Assembly (NCBI RefSeq): GCF_037042905.1
Contig: NC_087257.1
Location: forward strand, 28,705,501 to 28,769,500
From: Lytechinus pictus
Taxonomy: Eukaryota; Echinodermata; Echinoidea; Temnopleuroida; Toxopneustidae
Length of the DNA: 64,000 nucleotides
Direction of reading: 5' to 3'
In this document: positions 51,839-62,955 of the stretch, piece after piece
Position numbering within the stretch: position 1 is the stretch's first letter
Layout of the letters: every line of letters starts with the position of its first letter
Notes under the pieces: generated by a model
Database searches by the model: none
Seen by the model: the letters and a program-made list of their open reading frames with translations, nothing else
What the model was told of the DNA's origin: nothing
Position numbers and translations under genes: made by a program

Positions 51839-53889
51839 AGCCTGGACAAGCTGCTTTGTAGTCTTTGCACTCAGAATTGCCGAACCCTACCAAGTTTACA
51901 TAGAGCAAAAGATGCTGATTTACATTTTGCAGAAACAAACTTGTTCATGACCATATTAAACAATGTCTCCAAAAGTGTAAATTTTCTTGGTGTTATATTA
52001 AACGAGCATTTAACCTTTTCTGAACATCGCATAAAAATTTGTAGTAAGGTTTTTTTAAAGTATAGTACTCCAGTACAAATTGCGCGCTGTTTTGCCTGAA
52101 AAACAAGTATTTATGTCAATTCACTTATATTACCCTATCTTAATTATTGCAATTTGATTTGCGCAAATACTTCTCATCATAAGCTAAGGCCTAATCATAT
52201 TCTACAGAAAAAAAGCATTGAAAATCTGTGTATGTTATTCACAAATTGCAAACTGCTATCCTAATGTTCCGCAAATTTAATAATTTACTCCTTATGAATA
52301 TCATTGGACTGTTTGGGTTTAACTCACGTTTTCATGCTAATAAAACCCGATCCTCTCAGAAATTCCACTGTTTTGAAGCAAAAAAAAGCCAACTTAGTTT
52401 GAATTCTTTTCGTCACAGTGGCCCCCGTATTTGGAATGTCATAAATTCTGATATTGCATCTAACGGTAAATTATCAACATTGAAGGTGAAGTACAAGTCC
52501 TCCTTGCTAGCGGGATATGTACTGTAAAATGTAATTTTCTAAAACGTCTAAATTGAACTGTATGTGTTTTTGTGTGTTTTGTGTATTATGTTTCTCTGTC
52601 TTGCCTATTATATTCTATGTAGTTTTTTATGTATATTTTAATTTCTCATGTTTATCATTACCTTTCTTAGTTTCCCATGTGCATGAATGCACATACATGT
52701 GTGTTTTTGTGAATTTAGGTACTTGCCGTTGTAAGTTTTTTTCATTCTCCCCTTTCTCCCTCTTTCTTCTAGGCTCTCCTCTCCTGTCTCAAACTTTCAT
52801 CTTTTCGATTTACCTCCCATTTCTGCCGCCTTCTTTTAATTATATTCCTTAAACTTCTGCCCTCTACACTTTCTTCTCTCCTATTCTGTTCGCTTATTTC
52901 TTATCAATCTTAGCATTGTACAGTGCGTCCCACAAAAAACGAAACCGAGATTTATCGATGATTTATCATAAATTAATCACAAATAAAATAGACAAAATGA
53001 CCTACCATTGTAAAGCTTAGAATCTCCTCTTTCATCTGAAATTACTTAGATTATTTCTCATTCACGCATGAGTGAGCAAAAACAATTTGAAGAGGGGATA
53101 CCAAAAAGTCACTTGGCGGGCTGTATCTAGGTTTCCAAAAAGAAAACCACATTTTTAAAAGGTTCAATATCTGCTCTTTAATTTGATACCTCAATTACAG
53201 AAAATTGTCAAGAAATAACAAAGTTCTGGCTATTTGAAATAAGGCTTGAATTTCAATAATTTCATAAAATGAAGAGGTTTTACAGGCTAGCGTTCAAACT
53301 CACTCGACACTCCGTTTTGTTGACGATCAGCCATGCATTAAGTCTTTTGTAAACCATGCGATAGCTTCTGTGGGAAACCGGTGAAAACACGTTTATTTAA
53401 TGAAATTATGGAAATACAAGCATTGTTTCGAGGGAACATAACTTTTTTATTTCTTGACCATTTTCTGTGATTAAGGTATCAAATAAAAGAGCAGATATTG
53501 AACTTTTTAGGCATGTGATTTTCTTTTTGAAATTCAGATACCCCCGCAAAATGAGTTTTTGGTCTCCTTTCTTCAAATTATTTTTGCTCACTCATGCGTG
53601 AATGAGGAATAATCTAAGTGATATCAGATGAAAGAAGAGATTCTAAGCTTTAAATTGGTAGGTCATTTGTCTATTGTATTTATGATTAAGTTATGATAAA
53701 TCATCGCTTAATCTCGGTTTCGTTTTTTCTGGGACGCACTGTATAAATGTTTTACAGGTGATCTATGTCTTAAAGGCTGAGCTTTTTAATCGATCACCTC
53801 TGTTCTGCATTTTAATTATTGTTAATTCTTTGTTACTTCTTTGATGACATGTATAATGTTTTGCAGAATTTAAATAAACTTGAACTTGA
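51839..53889 (+). mobile_element. 5'-truncated LINE inserted in the minus-strand LINE
   Basis: Frames 51,824-52,099 and 52,228-52,527 give VNFLGVILNEHLTFSEH, then LILPYLNYCNLIC (another frame), then SLNSFRHSGPRIWNVI: the RT C-terminal region of a second LINE family, with frameshifts. The AT-rich 3' region ends in AATTTAAATAAACTTGAACT. A MITE interrupts the 3' UTR. Confidence 0.7.
52921..53741. mobile_element. 821-bp palindromic MITE (mariner-type ends)
   Basis: The terminal repeats begin CAGTGCGTCCCA and continue with AAAACGAAACCGAG. TA is duplicated at both sides (52,919-52,920 and 53,742-53,743). The arms remain complementary for hundreds of bases (for example TTCACGCATGAGTGAGCAAA near 53,062 and its inverse near 53,585). 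No transposase. Confidence 0.85.
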
Positions 53890-54830
53890 GCTTGATATTT
53901 TTATCAAATATCACGCCCAGGTTTCTGGCTGTTGACGTGGGCATAATTGATGACGTATCAAACTTCAACTGGAAATTTCATACTTCTGCGAAAACGAGAT
54001 GACAGATGTAAAATCTCTGTTTTCTGATCACTCAATTTCAGAACCATTTGCTGTGGACCACTGTTTGACCTCCCTTATACATTTTTCTACTTGGGAGATT
54101 GCATCTTCAATGTTACATGTTTTAAAAGAAACATATACTTGCGTGTCATCAGCATAACACATCCCAGATAATCCATTACACCTAATCACATCGTATAGAG
54201 GAGATGAGAACATGGCAAATAACTATTGTGAGGCTCGTGAACTGAAGACTCTAATCCATTTATTACTACTCTCTGTTTTCTTTGAGTCAAATATGATTCA
54301 AACCACTTATAAGCAAGACCCGTTATGCCAAACCTCACTTTCAACCTCTGCAATAATACATCATGTTTAATTGTATCGAATGCTGAAGAAAAATCGAGCA
54401 GTACAAGAATTAATGGTTTCATATCCCTTATCAAAGGAAGAGTGGATGTCCGATCTTTCGACAGAGCTAGCTGTTTTACAACTATGAAATGGGCGATGCG
54501 CAGACTGAATTGGAGACTGTAGATCATTATCTGATAGATAATTCTTAATCTGTAGCACTGCAGCTCTTTCAATAGTTTTACCTAGAAATGCCAGGTTTGA
54601 AACGGGTCGATAATTCTTCAGCTTCTCTGATCTAATTTAGGGCTTTTTAGAAGAAGGAGCACTGTAGCATTCTTAAGACTTTCTAGAAATAATTAACCCT
54701 TCACTAAATGATTGGTTAATAATTCTTTTAATATAAGGAACAAGTTCGGGAGTACACTTCTTCACACGAGATGTAGGCATCGGGTCTAATTTACAATTTG
54801 CTGAAGTTGACTTCAGAATAAGCCAGCGTA
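53890..54830 (-). mobile_element. RT segment of a split LINE, minus strand
   Basis: Read downward: LDPMPTSRVKKC, KNYRPVSNLAFLGKTIERAA, QSAHRPFHSCKTA, LVLLDFSSAFDTIKHDVLL (RT motif A), FESYLTQRKQRVVINGLESS, then YADDTQVYVSF (motif C) and TARNLGVIFDKNIK. Frameshifts separate the pieces. The N-terminal endonuclease is absent, so it is 5' truncated. It resumes at 51,838. Confidence 0.85.
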
Positions 54831-55519
54831 CAGACTGAGAAATTAAGAGAGATAGAGAGAGAGAGGTGAGGGGGAAAAGATCATGAGATAAAGCTTCCGA
54901 TTTCTCAAGTATAGGCCTTTTCTTATCTCTGATCTGTCACAAACTCTGGAGCCAATAAGGCCTATATATAATAAATCGGGTCGTAAGCTATTCGAATGAG
55001 TCCAAGCTGCCCAAAGATACACGAAAAGGTTTTTTTTTTAATCTGGTCATGTCATTAATATCTACTTTAGCTTCTTACTCCATTATGTTTTTGTTTGAGA
55101 TCTCTATTGTTATAACTGGAAATGATTTTTATGTACGTATAAATCTGTTTAACAGGATATCGATGAAAAACAACCTTGCTGAATCTCGTGTTTCTTTTTA
55201 TTCCTGTATAAATAAGTTGAATAACACGGTGAAAGAAAAAAAAGTCAATGATCGACAATATGAGATGGCGCTGTTTATGGCTCGTGAATTTCAATGATAG
55301 CGCAAATTTTATGAGGGTCCTATGTTGCAAGAAAAAAAACAAAGCGCAAGTCCCAAATCCGTGCATTTCATTGGTTGAAAGGACAAGTTGCATTTAATTT
55401 CTAGAGTTGCGTTTGATCTCACAGTCTATGTGCAAAGGGTCCAGCAGTGATCAGTACGCCTATATGCCTATCATAAAAACAGAAAACATATAAGCAGAGA
55501 TATATACCTGCTAAAAAGA
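54831..55519. other. No gene supported
   Basis: A short GA repeat (54,848-54,868) and AT-rich sequence. Confidence 0.3.
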
Positions 55520-55524
55520 ATACA

Positions 55525-55755
55525 GTGTCACAGAGAGTGTGATCACATAGTGGACTATGAGAAAATATTATTTACAATGTTAGAATGCTCAATTTCAACT
55601 GTGAAGATATTTTCACACTGTGGACACCTCGACAGTTCACATGGTCGACTACGTGATTCACAAAATAGGCCAACTGCTCGAAGTTATTGAGTGTGAAGGT
55701 GATTTCACATTTAGCACACTGTGGCTCACACTGTGGGACGCGCTGTGATATAGGA
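55525..55755. mobile_element. Possible MITE with CACACTGTG words
   Basis: CACAGAGAGTGTGATCACA at the left and CTCACACTGTGGGACGC at the right, with further CACTGTG and TTCACA words in both orientations between them. The borders are uncertain. Confidence 0.35.
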
Positions 55756-56221
55756 TGACATATTTGATGATCGCGGATGTTGGGAGATCCTTTGATTAAT
55801 ATAGGCCTACTAAGCCCCCCCCCCCTCCCCTCACTCCCCTTCCCACTTTTATTAGATTCTCTGAGTTGCTCTTTCTGCTCCTTGCCAGAGATTAAAAAAA
55901 TAATAATAATAAAAATTGTTTGAAATAAAGCTCATTACTAATAAATACCAAAGCTCTTTACCACTATCGCGCGCTTTAATTGCGACCTCAGGCATGTCAG
56001 GCTTGGTCACTACATTTTTCTCACTAATGCTCCCACCCCCCCCCCCCCCCATCACTTTCTAAGACTGGTTGACACCCGGGGTTGACACACACGCATACAC
56101 TCAGGAGCAAATAGTAATTATGATGAAATTTAGACTAGGCCTATCTGTTACCGGGGGCTGTTAGATCATGATAATATTCTGACAGTTGGCAGTTGTTGCC
56201 CCCACCCCCCCCCCCCTCCTC

Positions 56222-56339
56222 CAGCGGCGTAACAGGGGTCGGTGGCCAGGGGGGGAAGAGCAAAATATTTCCCGGTCATATCATGGAACAGACAATGGCG
56301 TCATAAGGCAAAAATTTTGAGGGGGCGATATGGCGTATC

Positions 56340-56377
<38 letters not shown>

Positions 56378-57785
56378 CGAGCGAGCAAAATATTTTGACA
56401 TTTTTATTGCAAAAATCAAATTTTGTGATAGATTTTGACATAATGTTAAAAAGATGATATCATATTTCACCCTCCTCTCTTTCCTTTTTTCTCTCTTTTT
56501 TGTACGCCACGGTGAACAGGATTTTTGTTATGATTGTCAGCATCAGGGCGAAGCTCTATATGCTCGAGGGGGCCGAGTATGGCGCTTCTGGCAAGAAGTA
56601 GCTTAATATAGGTCCCGAGCAAGCGAAATAAAAAAAATCGCCTTTTCATGAGAATCTAACATGAAGATAGATTTTAACGTGATATTCAGAAAAATATAAT
56701 ACACTTTCCTTTCTTTCCTCATTTTTTTTGTTTGGTTGTAGAACTTTTGGGGGCCATGGTCCAACTCATCCATATAACAGTGCTTTATGGTGGGGTCCAG
56801 GGCAGAGCCCCGGAACCTCTTGATATCAAAGCCATTTTAAACCTTACAGATGGCCACTTATTTTAATCAAATTGCGTGTATATAGCTTTAACACAACACA
56901 TAAATTCAATGCAGTTGTGTATCGTAATCATCCAAATACTGTGAGGGGCACACCATAGCAAATGTGGGAAAATTTGTAAAAAGTCGCCAGCGAGCAAAGC
57001 GAGCCAGAAAAAAAAGGCCTGTTAAAATGAAATTCTAATTATGTGATAGCTTTTTACATCATTATAGCAAACTAAATATCATGTCATATATTTTTTTTCA
57101 TTCATCTCATTTCGCTGCCTCCTTTATTTTCATTTATATCCCCTTGGCTGTGGAACCACCCCCCGGTACGCCAGTGCTTCAACGTAAAGCTTAATGCAGG
57201 AAGGGTCCATATAGGGGCCCGTTATAGAACCCATTAAAGGTTACAGATGAAGAGCCCCCATTGCACGGGGTCTTGACTCTTGGACAGAGGGGGGACAGAG
57301 CCTTTGGAGATTTAACAAGTTTATGATAGACTTTCATACGAAATTATGCTATATACCATCCATTTTTTTTCCCGCTCGTTATCTCAATCCTCGGCAGCCC
57401 GGTAGTGCACGTTATCTTGTCCCTATTCTTTATTTTCCAATTTAGATTTTGGCTAATTCCATTCTGCCTTTATTTCCCGCTTTTGTTTGCCTTCTTGTCA
57501 TCTTTAATTTATTTCCCTGTCTTACTAATCATGCTAATGTATTATATCGGGGCGAATTGTTTTTTCTCACTTGTTCTTTTTTCCTTCCTTTTCCCGTTAT
57601 CTTTCCGTTTTCCCTTTTTTATGTTTTTTCTTAGTTTTCTTTTCCCTTTCCCTTTTTTTCTTTTCTTTCCTTTCCATTTCCCTTACTTCCTCCCTTTTTT
57701 TTCTTTTCCCCGTTTTTTTCCCCTGTGAGCTCCGCCAGGGGGGCAGCTTGCCCCCCCTGCCCCCCCCCCGCCTGTTACGCCACTG
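56222..57785. mobile_element. hAT-like non-autonomous element, 1.56 kb
   Basis: The ends are CAGCGGCGTAACAGG and the inverse of CAGTGGCGTAACAGG. The perfect 8-bp duplication ccctcctc lies at 56,214-56,221 and 57,786-57,793. Both are typical of hAT elements. Inside are about three diverged units of roughly 330 bp, each with a GAGCGAGC-type word (56,380, 56,616, 56,988) and an AT-rich then pyrimidine-rich block, plus a TA microsatellite (56,343-56,376) and a long T/C tract (about 57,560-57,720). No transposase. Confidence 0.78.
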
Positions 57786-57793
57786 CCCTCCTC

Positions 57794-58380
57794 CTGTAGA
57801 TATCATGTTGACACTAATTAGGAGTTGCCTCTATGATTTGAATTCTTATACTTGAAAACTTTAGCCAAAATAAATGAACATGAAATATAGTGGTGCGCTA
57901 GTGCCCTTTGGTAAGGCATTTATCCTAATTACCAGGTCCCTCAGAGAGGACCTTAAGCCGTTGGTCTCCTGGTTGCTTGCTCACAGGCATTCGTGCTTTC
58001 TTAGCAAACAGGTAAAAACCTCGGTATATCATAAAACATAATTAGCAACCAAAACAAAAGAAAATTCCAACGAAAGTTGTCGGAAGAGAGCGTTCCGTAA
58101 GTTTTCTTAGTCTTTGACAAAGACTGGAAATGCTGATGATAACTTTGGTAAGAAAGCTTATATCATTACATATACAGCTGATATATATCATTCTGAGTTT
58201 CAAAAACTTTAAAAAAAATATTCATTTGAAATTGCCAATCATTTCGTATTTTCTTGTTTAGGTTTTCATATTTTCGAATTATGATCTTTGCCTCTCGTGA
58301 CTCTGAGTCTGTTTCATGAGAGCCTCAGTCATCAAGACTAGTAATGTAAATAAATAAATAAATTATGAAGATGCCGATCG
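57794..58380. other. Upstream region of the gene at 58,390
   Basis: AT-rich, with an AAATAAATAAATAAATTATG stretch just before the start. No promoter element can be assigned. Confidence 0.3.
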
Positions 58381-58389
58381 ATGATCAAG

Positions 58390-59178
58390 ATGGCTGAATT
58401 CCGCGGATTGAAATATGATAAATTATCATATTTCAGCACACTGTGCTTTATAATTTTGATAAATGCCTCAATGACATTCGAAGCTTTAAGCCCTAGTTAT
58501 GAAAATGTGACAGAATCAATTGAACCTGGTTATTTATTCGCCAAGTTTGCTTCGAAGTTATCGGCACTCAATTTCAGAGTCGCCCGTCGCAGCAACACCG
58601 ATGCACAGACGCAGACTGACGGGGGTCGTGGCCGTGCCCGTGGGCCTGTGGCTGGGCAGTGCAAGAGCCAGCTGCGGGAAGACATTGCAAGTGAGATCGG
58701 ACCCTGGACAAGTCGCACGCCAGAGGACCGGGGACGCCGTGCCTTGAAACCAGGTAGGGCCTCTTCTGCTCAGCCTGCCAGCACAGTAGCGGTCATTCCG
58801 TCTTCTGTCTTCAATAATTCCCAGTTTCGTCAAATGATCAGGTCGCAATGCAGGAGTGAATTTCCAAATTGCTACAGAAACAAAGCCAGCGTACTCCAGA
58901 AGGTGGTTACAGACTACACAAACTTTGCGAAAGGATGGCTGCCAAATTGTAATATCACCCGAGAATGTGCAAGCATGGCAGAGCGAGGGAGAACAGAAAA
59001 GTGGTTGAAATCAAGATGGACACGCATAGCTACAAACCGATCAGCAAATCTGCCGGTCTGTTATGAAATGGAGGATTTGGAAGAGTTATCGCCAGAACGT
59101 GTGGATGGATGGTGGTTTGATTTTTGCTGCTTTACTGGAGCCATCTGCAATCCATTCACCCCAGCAGGATGGGGCAAG
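58390..59178 (+). CDS. Exon 1 of an unrecognised cysteine-rich secreted protein
   Basis: The ATG at 58,390 is preferred over 58,381 because AAGATGG is a good start context; both are in the same frame. Shortly after the start a hydrophobic stretch, YFSTLCFIILINAS, looks like a signal peptide or signal anchor. An Arg/Gly-rich linker (TDGGRGRARGPVAGQ) follows. The rest is Cys-rich, with SQCRSEFPNCYRN, LPNCNITREC and WWFDFCCFTGAICNPF, and several N-glycosylation sequons (NVT, NNS, NIT, NRS). This fits an extracellular or luminal protein. The exon ends GGGGCAAG before GTATAA, a consensus donor in phase 0; the open frame stops two codons into the intron. I do not recognise the family. Confidence 0.65.
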
Positions 59179-60503
59179 GTATAACTGCTGAACAAGTCTA
59201 GTCCAAATTGGACATTGACGTCTGGAATCTCTTTTTCCCGGTAAAGCTAAACATGCATTGCGGGCCTCCTTACTCATAATCTCTAGACTACTCTAGCTCA
59301 GTGTCAATCCCCACATCTCCCCTCCGAAGATGTGGGTAAGCTAGCCTAGAGTAGAAAATAGGAATCAGGAGGCCCTCTATGTTATTGTTAGCTTTTGGAA
59401 AGAGCTTCCATACATCAATATCCAATCTGGACTTTTGCTGAACTAGCTTGAACTGAAGTCCAAGATGAAAATGATAAATAAAAATCACTTAATATCAGGT
59501 TAAGGAAGATAGAAAAGAGCCTCCTATGAGCGGTTTGTAAATGAAATAAGATATGATTTGGTGTTTTCTCCTGCATTCATGTCATTATATGAATTACACT
59601 TTTTATAACATAACAAAAATAATTTGTTTAACTACTTCTTGGGGGGCATTAATCATAGATAAAGTTTATAATTAAAAATTATCATTCCAAAGAAAAATTA
59701 TAAACTAGACGTCTACCAAATTATCTTAACATTCACAAATACATGTAGCAGGAGAAGGATTGTTATCATAAGCAGATTGCTTGAAGAAACAACGACCCCA
59801 GATTAGAACTTGTGCAATTGATACAAATTAAGCAGAATGGATATACATGTATTTTACAATGAAAAACATCATACCCAACAGACATGGGCGTCATAGCAGA
59901 GGATTATCTTTTGTGTTTGGGGGAACGCAGCGATAGACGTCGCCCCCCCCCCCCCCATGAACAAAGGACGATCCTCTGTTAGGATTAAGCAAAGATGAAA
60001 AGTTGACAAATTAAAAAAGAGGGAGTACAGTACTGGTACATGCAAGACTGCTTTCAGTTTCAAATTAGAGGCCCGGCCCTGTATATACTCTGGCTCATTT
60101 CGTAACCTTCACGTAGCTCCTTGTAATACAAAACACGAACATTATTACCCCGGTTACCAGTATATTTTAATAAAGAGCCTAACTAAGCATTGGTATCTTC
60201 ACTGGTTTCACATATATGCACAAAGGGAAAGTATTAAGATTGTTACCCTCTTTGATAACAAAAAGTGTGATGCTATTATGCAGTGTAAGCTCTCTCATTT
60301 GCATACAATGTGCTTCTTTCCATATCATTTTTTTATTAAAGGAGGAGGAGATGAAGAAAATTGAGGATGAGATCAGCAATTCAAGTAAATATTGTAAATT
60401 ACAATGTATTGATGGAGATAATGACACTTACGCTAGATTCATATGAACATTGTACTTAGCCTTGATTCATGTACACTGTTTATAATGATTTCTATCTATC
60501 CAG
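59179..60503 (+). other. Intron 1 of the secreted-protein gene
   Basis: Starts GTATAA and ends TTTCTATCTATCCAG. No repeat named inside except a poly-C run near 59,945. Confidence 0.55.
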
Positions 60504-60677
60504 CTTTTGGTTGGGGACCCTGATTCAGCGCATCAAGTATCTCAGCATCTGAGTATCTTGCATAACTCAACTTGCTCTACAGAGGGCAGCAGACTGGTTG
60601 GAGAAGTGGGCCTGGGAAGCTGTGAGATTGATACCATTGCTGCATGGAATGTGCTCAGTGGACCAAACCTTGCCGAG
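60504..60677 (+). CDS. Exon 2 of the same gene
   Basis: 58 codons in phase 0, open throughout: LLVGDPDSAHQVSQHLSILH, then NSTCSTEGSRLVGEVGLGSC, then EIDTIAAWNVLSGPNLAE. It adds two Cys and one NST sequon, in keeping with exon 1. Acceptor CTATCCAG and donor GAG-GTACAG are both good. Its length is an exact multiple of three and it joins exon 1 in frame. Confidence 0.65.
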
Positions 60678-61559
60678 GTACAGTAGCACATGATTTCCAA
60701 ACATTCTTACACTTGTTAAAGCAGGGGAGTGTTTCACATAAAAGCATCCTGTCTCAGAGCCAATCAGGTGCAAGGATTTCAGTAGCTTATAACCAATATT
60801 CAATGAGTGTCCGTTTCATGAAAATGCTCCTCGATCTGTTCATATAGTACATGTAACACAAAGCGTTACAATTGGAATATGAGTTACCAGCATGTTAACC
60901 CTATAGGCCTACCCTCTTCTGCAGTATTTGTAATGAGTGACCGTTGTATGTCATTTCCACCATTTCTTTTTCATGGCTTCACCATTTTGTCTTTAATTAT
61001 CTAGCATTTTATTCTATTCATCCTTATAATCATATTTTTTCTCTGATGACACAACTAAGATATTATTTAAAAAAACCTTGAAATGTCTTTCTCTACCCCT
61101 GCTACCACCTACATGTACTTATGGAGTCCCTCAAGAAAAAAATAATGTCTCGGTGATGACAGTGTAGAGCAATCGAAATATGTATATTAGGGCCAGGGTC
61201 ATTTTCCAAAAAAAAATATTTTAAAACCTCTTTATACCCATTCCAATGTTACAGGTATATGTACATTGTAGCAACATGAAAAGAGATATCGACCTGAAAC
61301 TGATTAAATATAGGGCTTCTAGTATATATATAGCTATAGTAGATATATTGTGAATCACCGTTTAAGCTACAAGATATATCAATAAGATAAAATAATAACC
61401 AAGTATTTGAATGAATAAATGAAATAAATCGATCAAAGGTTCAATACAAAATGTCATTTGGAGTAAAAAAGAATAACAACAATATTCAGTGTATACAGAA
61501 AATCTTGATTTGATTGTTGTAGAGTATTTTTATCCTTCAATCATTTTTCTGTTTGTCAG
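60678..61559 (+). other. Intron 2 of the secreted-protein gene
   Basis: Starts GTACAG and ends with a T-rich tract and TTTGTCAG. Confidence 0.55.
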
Positions 61560-61624
61560 ATCCAGTCTGAGGCAGTGGCATCTCTTATTCGTTGTAGCCC
61601 AGGAATGTGGATAAATCCAGTAAG
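61560..61624 (+). CDS. Exon 3 of the same gene (gene continues)
   Basis: 65 bases in phase 0: IQSEAVASLIRCSPGMWINP, then V and a split codon. Donor AG-GTAAGA is near perfect and leaves phase 2. No following exon with a matching phase could be chosen in the remaining 2.4 kb, so the 3' part of the gene probably lies beyond the window. Confidence 0.6.
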
Positions 61625-61656
61625 GTAAGAATCTCAAGTGATTAATATTTCAATCA

Positions 61657-61933
61657 GGGCCCCGTCTTACAAAGAGTTACGATTGATCCAATCAGTGATA
61701 ACTCTATGGAAATCCATCAGTGTCAGAATTTTTTTATACAGGAAATTTGTAAAATGTCCATGTATTGTAAACAAAGGAGAACACACCAAATTGTCAAGAA
61801 ATCAATGAATTTCTGGATAAACATTCATATCTAGAAATTTTTTTGAACAAACAAGCATTTATATGTTGACTTTGCTGGCTTTCCATAGTTGCGATCGATC
61901 AAATCAATCGTATATCTTTGTAAGACAGGGCCC
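61657..61933. mobile_element. Inverted-repeat MITE in intron 3
   Basis: The left end GGGCCCCGTCTTACAAAGAG, followed by TTACGATTGATC, is mirrored at the right end by GATCAATCGTATA-type and CTTTGTAAGACAGGGCCC words. Non-coding. Confidence 0.75.
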
Positions 61934-62691
61934 AGGTCTTTTGTAGCTTTTTTTCTTTTCAAAATAGTCGGATCATAATATTATTAAAAGTCATTTTATT
62001 TTCGCAATATAGAATTTTTCTGTGCAAATTTCACAAAATGGTGAACTGCATCTTTAATTCTGTCCAGGGGGGTATAACATTTTACTGCCATTGGATGCAC
62101 TGCACATGGGGGTGCAACTTTCTGTTTACCCTGGAGTATGTGAACTTTATTGAAATTAGTCATGTACATGTAAATCCATTCACTGAACAGATCCATATCA
62201 AACCCATAAGTTTTCATTAAGTAATTTGTTAGCTTATTGCAGTGAATAAAAATGGATCCACTATTTGATATTGACATAGAAATCAAAATTATTGCCCCGG
62301 TTATTTATTCTTCCAAGTAGCTAAATAGTAACAGCTGTTGGGCTTCATTGTACAGAACAGCTGTTTCTGTTTGCTTTGCATGCTTGGATCCATCTATTTG
62401 GTTTTGTAGGATGACTTAATAAATCCTGATATCATCCCTCTGGTTTTGAATTCTGTTCTTGTGAACAGGATGATGTAATCGCCACTTGATTTGGTTTGGT
62501 CATCTTTTCACTGGTAATTTTTGTTGGGGGAGGAGGGTAAAATGTATGTGCTGTAATAAGTGCTAAATGGTCACGCGAGATCTACTTGTATGGCTAATGT
62601 AAGAAAAAAATTGTATAGTATGTACAGTGTATTAACCTGCAACATGCACTGGATTTCAGGTATTTCACAACAGAATGATAACATGTTAATA

Positions 62692-62955
62692 GGTGTAGAG
62701 GTGTTGCACAGTGGATAAGTATTCAGACTTTGAACCACAATGTCCGGGGTTCGAATCCCACCGCGAAACTTGCATCATTTGCCACTTGAGGCATTTATCT
62801 GCATTTGCCACTCTCCACCCAGGTGTAGTAAATGGGTACCCAGAAGGAATTCCTTGAATGCTCAAGCACCTAATCAGGGTAGCTGTGTTAAAGCTTGGGT
62901 AATGTTATGCAGACGGCAGTGCTTAAAAACATTGTATAAAGCACTATAGGCCTAC
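62692..62955 (+). mobile_element. tRNA-derived SINE
   Basis: The head (GTGTTGCACAGTGGATAAGT, then a T arm with GGGGTTCGAATCCCA at about 62,748) keeps a clear Pol III box B. A non-tRNA body (GGGTACCCAGAAGGAATTCC and following) ends in TTGTATAAAGCACTATAGGC. A short frame crosses it but is not coding. tRNA-related SINEs are known in echinoids. Confidence 0.7.
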
